From Pseudomonadota bacterium (GTDB lineage Bacteria; Verrucomicrobiota; Verrucomicrobiia; Limisphaerales; SXTU01), in the NCBI GenBank assembly GCA_009924135.1, contig RFSE01000037.1, positions 1 through 38,872 on the forward strand: a stretch of 38,872 nucleotides of DNA, written 5' to 3'. Under the pieces are notes generated by a model. That model did no database searches, had not been told where the DNA came from, and saw nothing but the letters and a program-made list of their open reading frames with translations. The position numbers and the translations under genes are program-made. Positions 8,328-15,712 of the stretch are shown piece by piece; the first letter of the stretch is position 1, and every line of letters starts with the position of its first letter.

Positions 8328-8540
8328 GGAGCGCCGGTCTCCGACCCGGCGCGAACGGGCGTGATAGCTTTGAACTCCGCCAGTTCTCCATGAACTCCCA
8401 AAGATTAGGGACGGACAAAGATGGGGTTTTCCTCTTTGTCCGTCCCTAATCTTTGGGTTTCCGCCTCCGGATTCACGGTTCCAAGGCGCGGTTCTCGTAC
8501 GTGCGAGCTACCCGCGCGCCGGGTCGGAGACCGGCGCTCC
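8328..8540. repeat. Nested palindromic element between convergent genes
   Basis: A unit at 8328-8356 (starting GGAGCGCCGGTCTCC, identical over 29 nt to 3271-3299) is matched in reverse complement over 25 nt at 8516-8540. Between them sits a separate perfect hairpin (8397-8457). Almost the whole gap between the nuclease and DUF309 genes is therefore inverted-repeat DNA. Confidence 0.75.
8397..8457. terminator. Perfect 25-bp hairpin, possible bidirectional terminator
   Basis: The arm 8397-8421 (CCCAAAGATTAGGGACGG and following bases) is exactly complementary to 8433-8457, with an 11-nt loop. It is followed by TTT on the plus strand and lies between convergent stop codons, so it could end transcription from both sides. 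The long perfect arms with a short T tract also fit a mobile palindromic repeat, which may be its origin. Confidence 0.5.
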
Positions 8541-8541
8541 G

Positions 8542-8976
8542 TCAGCGAGCGAGCTCCAGCTTCGGCGCGGTATCCGCAGTGAGCGGATTCCGGGCAAACT
8601 CACCGGCTTCCAAACGCATCAGCCAGTCGGCGATGCGGGCCTGCACTCCGTTCAAATCGAGGCGTTCGTGTTGCGCGGGATACTGGCCAAGATTGGTGCG
8701 GGCGAGTTTGAAGAGCGCTGCCGCCGGTCGCAACCGGGGATACTTGGGGCAGTCCTTTTGCAAGTGCACAAATGCGCCGGCGAACTGGATGAGGCCCTTG
8801 TAGAAGTTGCCGTTCGGCCCGTGCCGGTCGGCGAGCCAGAGTTCCTCGAGCACGTCATGCGCCTCGTAGAAGAGGCCGCGATTGAAGCACGCGAAGTAGC
8901 CGAGGTAGTGCGCGTCCAGCTCCCGGCCTTGCAGGTCCGCGATGAGGGCGGCGATTTTGGGGGACTTGTGGCTCAC
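8542..8976 (-). CDS. DUF309 family protein
   Basis: A 144-residue soluble protein. The family signature is clear: a hydrophobic helix ending in FNRGLFYEAHDVLEELW (about residues 31-47) followed by GNFYKGLIQFAGAFVHLQ (about 56-73), the two-helix core of DUF309. The role of this small helical family is unknown. GTG start. A palindromic repeat begins 5 bp upstream of the start, so the promoter must lie within or beyond it, or the gene is read through from the NIL-domain gene on the same strand. Confidence 0.85.
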   Translation of the reverse strand: MSHKSPKIAALIADLQGRELDAHYLGYFACFNRGLFYEAHDVLEELWLADRHGPNGNFYKGLIQFAGAFVHLQKDCPKYPRLRPAAALFKLARTNLGQYPAQHERLDLNGVQARIADWLMRLEAGEFARNPLTADTAPKLELAR

Positions 8977-8981
8977 AACGG

Positions 8982-9063
8982 GTAGCAGCCGACGTAAGGA
9001 GGCTCACTTCAATCGGAGGAAAAGCGCATAGCCAAATCAGCGCCTGCTCACGTCGGCAGCTAC
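8982..9063. repeat. GTAGCAGCC-type palindromic repeat, copy A
   Basis: The left arm GTAGCAGCCGACGTAAGGAG (from 8982) pairs imperfectly with the right arm ending CACGTCGGCAGCTAC (9063). The motif CCAAATCAG stands just before the right arm. The same layout occurs at 22574-22663. The stop codon of the NIL-domain gene (9060-9062) lies in the right arm. Confidence 0.8.
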
Positions 9064-9365
9064 GATTCCAGCACGCTGATCTCCACCGGCTCCACCTCGA
9101 TGCCGAGACCTTCGAGCCAGTTGATGGCGTTCTTGATCTCGGTGCGTGCGCCGTCGAGTTCCAGGCAGACGATGCCCATGTCCTTGCCCACGCTGACCTG
9201 CCGCAGGTTGAAGACGACCTTGAATTTCTGCCCCAGCTCCCAGATCACCGGCCGCGTGATCAGCGGCCCCGGGAACGTGAGCCAGAGCCGCGACTTGGAC
9301 TGGCGCGCGTCCGGTGGGAGCTTGGGTGCAGGTGGGCCGGCGGGTTTCTTTTTCGGTGAAGGCAT
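9060..9365 (-). CDS. NIL-domain protein, predicted homocysteine/methionine sulfur metabolism accessory
   Basis: The protein has 101 residues. After a Lys/Pro-rich N-terminal tail (1-23), residues about 25-98 form one NIL domain: RLWLTFPGPLITRPVIWELG, then the strand VVFNLRQV at the usual NIL position, followed by the GIVCLELDG strand and the NWLEGLGIEVE helix-strand. NIL domains occur at the C terminus of methionine ABC transporter ATPases (MetN) and in NIL-ferredoxins; in methanogens a NIL-ferredoxin has been linked to homocysteine synthesis. It is the most distal member of the group led by the SAM riboswitch, 50 bp after the DUF3592 gene. A sensor or sulfur-handling role in that pathway is inferred. 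Confidence 0.85.
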   Translation of the reverse strand: MPSPKKKPAGPPAPKLPPDARQSKSRLWLTFPGPLITRPVIWELGQKFKVVFNLRQVSVGKDMGIVCLELDGARTEIKNAINWLEGLGIEVEPVEISVLES

Positions 9366-9415
9366 GAGGGAGAATGGGGTCGAAATCGGCCAGTTGTCAA
9401 AACCAGCAATGCGCG

Positions 9416-9979
9416 CTAAGTCCAGGTTGCCCTAAGAGCCGAACAGATACGTGGCCAGAACGGTAAGACCTGACCAACAATCACAGCCAAACCTCCGAGG
9501 ATACCCGTGACAAAAGGCAATCCCCACACGTCTGGAAATCTGTCAATCTTAGCTTCCTTCGGATCATCAGGACGATAGAGCACCGGCACTTGGTCACCCA
9601 CGCGATTGGGGGCAGGTGAAGTGGCAACCGAAGCTGTAATGACGTGCTCATTTCCGAGCGTATCTCGGAACGTGAACCGAGGTGAAAAACGGGCAGCTCC
9701 CTCTCCGTCACGGCCCTTTTCGACTAATTCAACGATGGTCCCCGTGGTGCGAACCGACGTCATGACGAAATGCAATGCGTGAAGTGCAGTTCCGGCTGCC
9801 ACCAAGAGGCAGATGCCACCACCAAGGTTGAAATACAACGCAATGTCGGTCCAGTCCCGACGACAATTGTCAGAACGGGAGTCGCGCACCCCCTTCGAGT
9901 AACCTCTTGAGTAGCCAGCAATGAACCCGAACCAAGCACCAATCACCAGCATGAACACGATGAGAAACAGGATACCCAT
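9416..9979 (-). CDS. DUF3592 membrane protein
   Basis: A 187-residue protein with an N-terminal membrane helix (about 4-23), a second helix (about 48-70), a soluble beta domain (about 75-145) and a last hydrophobic helix (about 152-172). The middle segment with FTFRDTLGNEH and then VGDQVPVLYRPDDPKEAKID is typical of DUF3592, whose function is unknown. Codons are AT-richer than those of the surrounding threonine synthase, sulfur carrier and NIL genes, so it looks like a later insertion into the operon. Gaps to neighbours are 50 and 46 bp with no visible terminator, so it is probably co-transcribed. Confidence 0.8.
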   Translation of the reverse strand: MGILFLIVFMLVIGAWFGFIAGYSRGYSKGVRDSRSDNCRRDWTDIALYFNLGGGICLLVAAGTALHALHFVMTSVRTTGTIVELVEKGRDGEGAARFSPRFTFRDTLGNEHVITASVATSPAPNRVGDQVPVLYRPDDPKEAKIDRFPDVWGLPFVTGILGGLAVIVGQVLPFWPRICSALRATWT

Positions 9980-10025
9980 CGACGTGATTCTGAGAGACGC
10001 TACGGATCCCGCTCCCGATCAGCTT

Positions 10026-10301
10026 TTAGCCCCCCGCAATCGCCGGAATGATGCTGATCTCGTCGCCGTCCTTGAGGGGCGTGGCCTGGTTCTGGAGGAA
10101 GCGGATGTCCTCCTCGTTCACGTACACGTTCACGAAGCGGCGCACCTCGCCCTTGTCGTCGAGCAAGCGGTCCTTGATGCCGGGGTACTTGGCCTGCATT
10201 TCAGCGATGGCTGCGCCGACATTTGCGGCGGTGACGATGACGAGTTCCTCGCCGCCGGTGAGCTGGCGGAGCGGAGTGGGGATACGGACGTTGATGGGCA
10301 T
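10026..10301 (-). CDS. ThiS/MoaD-type sulfur carrier protein
   Basis: From the ATG at 10301 the protein has 91 residues; an upstream in-frame ATG at 10358 would add 19 residues encoded by a repeat and is rejected. It begins with the strand INVRIPTPLRQLTGG, continues through a helix (AAIAEMQAKYPGIKDRL) and ends with the strand ISIIPAIAGG. The C-terminal Gly-Gly is the site where an E1-like enzyme adenylates the carrier and a thiocarboxylate is then formed. No E1 (ThiF/MoeB) gene is in the window. Placement 87 bp behind a SAM-riboswitch-controlled PLP enzyme suggests sulfur donation to amino-acid synthesis and not to thiamine or molybdopterin. Confidence 0.9.
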   Translation of the reverse strand: MPINVRIPTPLRQLTGGEELVIVTAANVGAAIAEMQAKYPGIKDRLLDDKGEVRRFVNVYVNEEDIRFLQNQATPLKDGDEISIIPAIAGG

Positions 10302-10313
10302 AGATGGGGTGTT

Positions 10314-10380
10314 GGAGTAATGGAGTGGTGGAATGTTGGAGGCGGAACATGACTCCACCGCTCCATAACTCCAGCACTCC
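10314..10380. repeat. Inverted repeat with GGAGTNNTGG tandem units
   Basis: Units such as GGAGTAATGGAGTGGTGG (from 10314) pair with CTCCACCGCTCCATAACTCC (10353-10380) across a short loop. It fills the gap between the threonine-synthase-like gene and the sulfur carrier gene and may form an RNA hairpin inside the operon transcript. Confidence 0.6.
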
Positions 10381-10388
10381 GTTGGTTA

Positions 10389-11651
10389 TCAGGCAGGCAC
10401 AAGTTGCTTCTCTTCGTCCTTCAGCATGGCTTCGAACTCCCGCAGGCTCGGGCGGATCTCGCGGGTCTGGCCCACATGCCCGACGACGGCGTCGAGGGTC
10501 TTGAGGCCGTTGCCGGTGATGCAGAGGACGGCGGAATCGCCCGCCGGAATCTTGCCGGAGGCGATGAGCTTCTTCGCCACGCCCACGGTCACGCCGCCGG
10601 CGGTCTCGGCGAAGATGCCTTCGCACTCGGCCAGCAGACGGATGCCTTCGCGCACCTCGTCATCGGTCACATCGTCGGCATGGCCGGCGGTTTCCTTCAT
10701 CACCTTGAGCGCGTAGAAGCCGTCGGCAGGCGTGCCGATGGCGAGGCTCTTGGCGATGGTGTTGGGTTTCACGGGCTTGAAGAAGTCCATGCCGGCCTTC
10801 TCGGCGGAGCTGATGGGATTGCAGCCGGTCGCCTGCGCGCCGTGGATGTGCCACGAGCCGTCGGCCACGAGCCCGAGCTTGGCAAACTCCTGGTAGCTCT
10901 TGTGAATCTTCGTGAGCAACGACCCGCTGGCCATCGGCACCACGGTGTGCTGCGGCGTGCGCCAGCCGAGCTGCTCGCAAATCTCAAAGCCCATGCTCTT
11001 GCTGCCCTCGGCGTAGTAGGGGCGCATGTTTACATTCACGAAGGCCCAGCCGAACTTGCCGGCGATCTCCGCGCAGAGGCGGTTCACCTCATCGTAGTGG
11101 CCCTTGATGCTGATGACGTTCGCGCCGTACACGAGCGAGTTGACCACCTTGCCCTGCTCGAGATCGGAGGGGATGAAGACGTACGACTTGAGGCCGGCAG
11201 CGGCCGCGTTGGCCGCGACGGAGTTGGCCAGATTGCCGGTGGAGGCGCAGGCGACGGTCTTGAAGCCGAGTTCCCGCGAGCGGCTGAGCGCCACGCTGAC
11301 GACGCGGTCCTTGAAGGAGAGCGTGGGGTAGTTGACGGTATCGTTCTTCACCCACAGCTCGCGGATGCCGAGGCGCTTGGCGAGGCGGTCTGCCTTCACC
11401 AGCGGCGTGTAGCCGACCTGGAAGCCCACGGTCGGTTCGCCCGCGATGGGCAGCAGCTCGCGGTAGCGCCACATGGTGCGCGGGCGGGACTCGATGGCGG
11501 CGCGGGTGAGCGACTGCTTGATCCGGTCGTAGTCGTAGGCGACTTCGAGGGGGCCGAAATCGAACTCGCAAACGTGTGTGGCGCTGAGCGGATACTCCTT
11601 GCCGCACTCGCGGCACTTGAGCGCCTTCATGAAACCTTCGTGCTTGTCCAT
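10389..11651 (-). CDS. thrC: Threonine-synthase-like PLP enzyme under SAM riboswitch control
   Basis: From the ATG at 11651 the protein has 420 residues; an ATG at 11630 (MKALKCREC) is preceded by GAAGG at a good distance and may be the true start. Any start further upstream would lie inside the attenuator. An N-terminal zinc-ribbon-like part holds CRECG and a later HVCEFD, where a second Cys pair seems incomplete. The PLP lysine is in LSFKDR (Lys114 counting from 11651), followed by a Ser/Thr phosphate-binding region (CASTGNLANS) and a C-terminal GNGLKT motif. The fold-type II family turns O-phosphohomoserine into threonine. Because a SAM-I riboswitch, a sulfur carrier and a NIL protein surround it, an alternative product (homocysteine) deserves thought. 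Confidence 0.88.
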   Translation of the reverse strand: MDKHEGFMKALKCRECGKEYPLSATHVCEFDFGPLEVAYDYDRIKQSLTRAAIESRPRTMWRYRELLPIAGEPTVGFQVGYTPLVKADRLAKRLGIRELWVKNDTVNYPTLSFKDRVVSVALSRSRELGFKTVACASTGNLANSVAANAAAAGLKSYVFIPSDLEQGKVVNSLVYGANVISIKGHYDEVNRLCAEIAGKFGWAFVNVNMRPYYAEGSKSMGFEICEQLGWRTPQHTVVPMASGSLLTKIHKSYQEFAKLGLVADGSWHIHGAQATGCNPISSAEKAGMDFFKPVKPNTIAKSLAIGTPADGFYALKVMKETAGHADDVTDDEVREGIRLLAECEGIFAETAGGVTVGVAKKLIASGKIPAGDSAVLCITGNGLKTLDAVVGHVGQTREIRPSLREFEAMLKDEEKQLVPA

Positions 11652-11677
11652 ATATGTTTGTCTGCGTCCTTTCAGGG

Positions 11678-11714
11678 CAAACAAAAGCCCCGTCTCATCT
11701 GGATGAGAAGGGGC
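11678..11714 (-). terminator. Riboswitch attenuator terminator
   Basis: On the minus strand a hairpin with outer arms GCCCC/GGGGC and inner arms CTCATC/GATGAG (11714-11687) is followed by TTTTGTTTG (11686-11678). The 5' side of this hairpin, TTCTCATC (11709-11702), is perfectly complementary to GATGAGAA at 11739-11732, the 3' strand of riboswitch helix P1. That pairing is the antiterminator. When SAM holds P1 closed, the terminator forms. Confidence 0.9.
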
Positions 11715-11733
11715 CGGACAGGCGTGCGCTCTT

Positions 11734-11849
11734 CTCATCTTTCCCCCGGCCTTGCGGTCGGAGCTGGACTTGGCACCTGGTCGTTGCGGGACGCCCGCAA
11801 CCGGTTGCCGTGACGTCATCGGGCCAGTCCCTCAGTCACTCTGGATGAG
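11734..11849 (-). promoter_or_regulatory. SAM-I (S-box) riboswitch aptamer
   Basis: Read on the minus strand, the conserved S-box core is present in order: P1 5' strand CTCATC (11849-11844), then TGAGGGACTGGCCCGATGA with the kink-turn, GTGAC/GTCAC closing P2, CGGCAACC, a strong P3 (GTTGCGGG/CCCGCAAC), GGTGCCAAGTCC, a P4 hairpin, and the P1 3' strand GATGAG (11739-11734). All four helices form. With the downstream terminator and antiterminator this is a transcriptional OFF switch for the threonine-synthase-like/ThiS/NIL operon when S-adenosylmethionine is plentiful. Confidence 0.95.
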
Positions 11850-11922
11850 TGTCCGCCTCGCGGCGAACGGGAGGGAACTTGGCAGGTGCAGGGCAGAAGT
11901 GCAACCGAATTTTCCGGCGATC

Positions 11923-12000
11923 GTAGCGCGGGCAGCCTTGCCCGCGCGTTGTAACCGCCATACCGCAATAAGATCGCGCGGGCACGGCTGCCCGCGCTAC
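11923..12000. repeat. GCGGGCAGCC-type inverted repeat
   Basis: Two 26-bp arms, 11923-11948 and 11975-12000, are reverse complements with a single mismatch, and each arm is itself a palindrome (GCGCGGGCAGCCTTGCCCGC). It lies between the riboswitch and the stop of the secreted propeller gene, where the 5' end of the riboswitch transcript must start nearby. Confidence 0.8.
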
Positions 12001-12027
12001 GCAACAACTCCGCTGCCACCGTTACGC

Positions 12028-12918
12028 CTACCTCAGCGTTCCAACCGGCGCGTCCAACAACTGAATCTGGTTGATCGTGCGGAAGTGCGCATGGTCATCA
12101 AACTGCCAGACCACCTTTTTATCCGGAGTCAGCTCGAAGAACATCGGCTGCTTGCCCACATGCCCGTGCCCGAGGTAGTTGCAGAAGATGGTGTTGCCGT
12201 TGGGCAGCCGTTGGGCCCCGGCCATGAGGCGGAGGGGATTGCCGGGCACGTCGTTTTCGTTGAGTTCCCAGACGGTCTTGCCCGCTGGATCGACCTCCAC
12301 GACCTTGTGCCCGTCGCCGCAGGTGATGAGCCAGTTGCCGTTGGGCAGGTGCAGCACTTCATGCGGATCGCCCTTCACGCTGACTTCACGCAATACTTTA
12401 CCGGTCTCGTCCAGTTCCTTGACCTTGCTCTCGCCCTTCGCGCAGGTGAGGTAATGGCCGTTGGGCAGCTTGCGCGTCCCGCGGAACTGGTTGTGGGTGT
12501 TGGTCGTGGTGGTGACGAGCTTCACTTCCTTGGCGATCTTGCCCTCGCGATCCACCTCGATGATGCGCGAGGTGCCGCCCTCGACGACCATCACGCGCCC
12601 ATCCGGCAGGGGCTGGCACGCATGGCACTCGACTTTGGGCGGAGCCTTGTATTCCCAGGCCACCTTGTTATCGCGCGTCATCTCGATCGCGCCGCTGACG
12701 TGGCAGAACAGGATGTTCCCGTTCGCCAACTGCCAGCAATCCTGCGGGGCCTTCGCCGTCGCGCGCCATTCGATCTCGCCCTTCGCCGACACAATGCAGA
12801 CCTGGCCGCCATTGTAATCGCAGCAGAGAAAGCGTTTTGCGCCCGGCGCGTTTTCGGCCGTGGCCGGCAGCGCGGCGAGCAGGGTGGCAAGAACCAGGGC
12901 AAAGAGTTGCTTGTGCAT
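12028..12918 (-). CDS. Secreted beta-propeller protein
   Basis: A 296-residue protein with an N-terminal signal peptide (about residues 1-21, ending near ATA). The rest has repeated blades with the pattern LPNGNxLxxxxxGxxxxEVDxxGKxVWE, at least six copies. Such PQQ-like or arylsulfotransferase-like propellers are common as secreted proteins in Verrucomicrobia and Planctomycetes; no catalytic residues can be assigned. It follows the MFS transporter gene by 68 bp on the same strand, so the two are probably co-transcribed, and it may act in uptake or handling of the transported compound. Its role is unknown. Confidence 0.8.
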   Translation of the reverse strand: MHKQLFALVLATLLAALPATAENAPGAKRFLCCDYNGGQVCIVSAKGEIEWRATAKAPQDCWQLANGNILFCHVSGAIEMTRDNKVAWEYKAPPKVECHACQPLPDGRVMVVEGGTSRIIEVDREGKIAKEVKLVTTTTNTHNQFRGTRKLPNGHYLTCAKGESKVKELDETGKVLREVSVKGDPHEVLHLPNGNWLITCGDGHKVVEVDPAGKTVWELNENDVPGNPLRLMAGAQRLPNGNTIFCNYLGHGHVGKQPMFFELTPDKKVVWQFDDHAHFRTINQIQLLDAPVGTLR

Positions 12919-12986
12919 GGCGGGGATTGGAAGGGACCAGACAGAATGAGTCCAGCAGTTCTTGAGAAGTTTGGCTCAGGCCTCGG

Positions 12987-14201
12987 TCAAGCCGCCTTCT
13001 CCTTCACCGGCGGCGCGCTGTCCTTGAACAACACCGCGAACACAAAGATCAGCACCGCCGACATCACCGCCGGCACGAGCCAGATGCTCGACCAGTTGTG
13101 CGTCGCGCCACCCGCGTTCGTGTATTGCTGACCGACAACGCCGGAGAGCCACGACCCGACGAACATCCCCGCCCCCAGCGTCACGAACGCATGAAACCCC
13201 TGCGTCGCCGCGCGGATGTCCTCGCTGGCGCGGTTGTCCACGTACATGCGGCCCATCACGAAAATGTAGTCGTAGCACATGCCGTGAACGGCGATGGCCA
13301 CGAAGAGCATCCACGCCGCGTTCGTCGCCTGGGGAAATTGCGTCAGCAGGCCAAAGCGCACCGTCCACGCCACCATGCCGAGGATGAGAATACCCTTCAC
13401 CCCGAGCCGTTTGAGCAGGAACGGCAGCATCAACAGGAACACGACATCCGACACCTGGCCGATGGTCATCTTCGCCGCCGCGTTTTCGATCTTCAGCTCG
13501 TTCATGAAGGCGTTCATCCAACTGAAGTAGAAGCTCAGGGGCACGCAGATGAGGAACGAACAGATGATGAACGTGCAGAACGAGCGGTCCCGCATGAGCT
13601 TCAACGCATCCAGCCCCAGCATCGTGCGCGCGGTCACCGGTGCCCCGGCTCCCTTGGGCGGCGTGTGTGGCAGCGTGAACGAGTAGAGCCCCATCACCAG
13701 CGCCGCGCCCGCCGCGAGCTGGAACATCCCGGCGTTGTCCTCGAACTTCATCGCGCTGACCGTGATGCCCGCCGCGATCCACCCCACACTGCCCATGAGC
13801 ATCACCAGCGGAAACTCCTTCGCCGGATTCTTCGAATGCGTGAGGGTGAGCGCATTCGTCAACCCATGCCCCGCCATGTAGCTGATCGTGTACGCAATGA
13901 GCACCGGGTAGAACTGTCCGAAGGTTTTCAGCGTGGAAACATACCAGAGCAGCCCCGCACCGACGAGATGCAACGCACCGAGCAGCCGCTGCGTGGCAAA
14001 GAACCGGTCGGCAATGATGCCCGCAAAGAACGGCGACACCATCGCCCCCACTGCCGTGCTCCCGTACGCCAGGCCGATCTGCCCGCCCTCGAACTTCAGC
14101 GTCGAGTTCAGGTATGTACCCATCGTGACGTACCACGTTCCCCACACGAAGTAGTGGAGGAACACCATGAGCTGCAGGCGGAGGTAGAGGGTTGGTGACA
14201 T
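12987..14201 (-). CDS. MFS transporter, nucleoside:H+ symporter (NupG/XapB) type
   Basis: The protein has 404 residues with about 12 membrane helices. The N-terminal segment LQLMVFLHYFVWGTWYVTMGTYL and the following AYGSTAVGAMVSPFFAGIIADRFF are typical of the nucleoside:H+ symporter family (NupG, XapB). A cytosolic loop (about 185-205) separates the two six-helix halves. Many Verrucomicrobia and Bacteroidetes carry paralogues in sugar or nucleoside gene sets, so substrate is uncertain. ATG start at 14201; a dispersed inverted repeat lies upstream. It heads a probable two-gene unit with the secreted propeller. Confidence 0.88.
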   Translation of the reverse strand: MSPTLYLRLQLMVFLHYFVWGTWYVTMGTYLNSTLKFEGGQIGLAYGSTAVGAMVSPFFAGIIADRFFATQRLLGALHLVGAGLLWYVSTLKTFGQFYPVLIAYTISYMAGHGLTNALTLTHSKNPAKEFPLVMLMGSVGWIAAGITVSAMKFEDNAGMFQLAAGAALVMGLYSFTLPHTPPKGAGAPVTARTMLGLDALKLMRDRSFCTFIICSFLICVPLSFYFSWMNAFMNELKIENAAAKMTIGQVSDVVFLLMLPFLLKRLGVKGILILGMVAWTVRFGLLTQFPQATNAAWMLFVAIAVHGMCYDYIFVMGRMYVDNRASEDIRAATQGFHAFVTLGAGMFVGSWLSGVVGQQYTNAGGATHNWSSIWLVPAVMSAVLIFVFAVLFKDSAPPVKEKAA

Positions 14202-14286
14202 GCGCGTTTGGGAACGAGTTCATCAACCGACTCCCCCTGCCCCGCTGACATTCACGCCCGCGTGCCGAGCCAGTCATCCGCGCTTC

Positions 14287-14359
14287 AACCACAGAGACAC
14301 AGAGCACACCGAGGAAAGCCCGGTCTGAAAACCTCTGTGTCCTCTGGGCCTCGGTGGTT
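14287..14359. repeat. Inverted repeat with CACAGAG units
   Basis: The left arm AACCACAGAGACACAGAG (from 14287) pairs imperfectly with the right arm CTCTGTGTCCTCTGGGCCTC...GGTGGTT (14333-14359). It belongs to the same style of hairpin as 31800-31946 and 36184-36293. Confidence 0.7.
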
Positions 14360-14394
14360 AACACGCCCCGTCCAAACAATCCGGGCGCACCGGC

Positions 14395-14607
14395 CTAGTC
14401 GCCATCCGACTCGACAAGGTAGTATGCTTTCCCGTCCTCGCCGTCGTAGAGCAGGTTTACCGGCTTCACGGTGAAATCCTGCACGATCAGACCGGTTACC
14501 ATGCGCCGGGTCACATTCGTGCGTCCGGCGGCGGGAACTTTCTTCTGGGCTTCGTAATCCTTCGCAGCCTGTTCGTCAGTGAAGATTGCAATTTCGTGGT
14601 ATGCCAT
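14395..14607 (-). CDS. Small conserved-looking hypothetical protein
   Basis: A 70-residue soluble protein with mixed helix and strand, many charged residues and no signal peptide. I do not recognise the family. It starts with ATG 30 bp after the stop of the upstream frameshifted lipoprotein gene on the same strand, so it is probably the third gene of one operon. Codon use is normal for the window, which supports its being real. Confidence 0.6.
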   Translation of the reverse strand: MAYHEIAIFTDEQAAKDYEAQKKVPAAGRTNVTRRMVTGLIVQDFTVKPVNLLYDGEDGKAYYLVESDGD

Positions 14608-14637
14608 GAGGTTGATTGGGGTTGGCTGCTGGAGCGG

Positions 14638-15712
14638 TCACTTGTTGAGGTTCTGATACATGGCACCCACGTTGGCGCTGTATTTTCCCTTCAAATCCTT
14701 GTTCAAATCAGCTGCCTTCTTGCCGGTGTACTTCGCCGCAAACTTGGATGGGTCACCAACGCCGGCATTATTTGCGATCTGGGTGAGTTTGGAGACATCC
14801 ACGTTATCCGTGCCGGTCTCCGTCGCGGCGGCCGAAATCTGGTCCGCCTGGCTCTGTTGTTGCTGCACCTTCGCCGCCGCTTCAGGGTTGGCATTCTCGT
14901 GCGTGGCGCTGTCCAAGCGTTTGATCATGGCTTGGCGGACTTCCTTGTGCATGGCCAGAAAAGTCGCGGCATCGCCGGTGGCAAAGAACTGAATCGTGCC
15001 GGTCTTGGCTCCGGTGCCCTCGATCTGAACATTGTTGTCAACCGTGGCCACAAAGGAGGGCACTTTTAAGTTGTACGCGGGATTGTTCGATCCCGATGCA
15101 TTCGTCGGGGTGGCAAAGATCGGGGCGAGCGCTCCTTCCTTGCGCCGGAACCCGATGTGCACGGCATCGGGAATTTGGCCGCTGGTTCCGGTCCAGTTCA
15201 CCTTCACACCCAGACCAGTTTCCGTGGCAAAGACGAACGGCGTGACTTGGCCGGCCTGGTAAGGGGCGACCCCGCCGGGCGTTAGTGAGCATTTGGCTTC
15301 CGGAAGTTGACTCACGGTGATCTTCGAGTCGTAGTTCGTCGGGACGCCATACATCGCGGGAATATTGGTCACCGTCGGATCTTCAAGCAGCTTGGCCATC
15401 ACGATGGCCGCGTCGCCGCCCGAGAAGGTTTGATTGACCCCAAAAGCGAACCGCCCGATCACGTTTGGACTCCGGATTCGACCCGAAACTCGCCAGCAGC
15501 GGAGGCGTTTGGCCGCCCTCGTAGGTTGGCTCAATGGCCATTTCCTTCCGGCTGATGTTCACCTGCATCGTCGGCACCGGTTGCGTATCGAAATCGAGAC
15601 CGACGTTTGACTTGGTGGCGAAGGCGACGCGGTTATAACCCACGCATCCTTGCAGGAGCGTGGCAGCAGCGGCGGCCGCGAGGCACTGACTCAGATTGAT
15701 TTTAACATTCAT
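14638..15712 (-). pseudogene. Lipoprotein of unknown function, frameshifted near 15465
   Basis: The first part (15712 to about 15466) starts with an ATG and a lipoprotein signal ending LLQGC, then reads to LLASFGSNPES. The second part continues in another frame from NVIGRFAFGVNQ to the stop at 14638. Removing one base from the AAA run (TTT at 15464-15466 on the plus strand) gives one continuous protein of about 357 residues reading NPESNVIGRFAFG. So there is either a recent one-base insertion or a sequencing error. The mature protein is rich in Ala, Asn and Gln toward the C terminus; no known domain is recognised. The ATG overlaps the stop of the gene before it (ATGA). Confidence 0.75.

Noticed and set aside
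10404-11813. Long open frame antisense to the threonine-synthase-like gene
   Set aside because: It is the complement of a conserved enzyme and part of the riboswitch; no recognisable protein family.
11652-11819. N-terminal extension of the threonine-synthase-like protein (start at 11819)
   Set aside because: The extension would be encoded by the riboswitch and attenuator and is not similar to the family.
13098-14198. Open frame antisense to the MFS transporter gene
   Set aside because: His/Arg-rich composition typical of the complement of membrane-protein codons; no family features.
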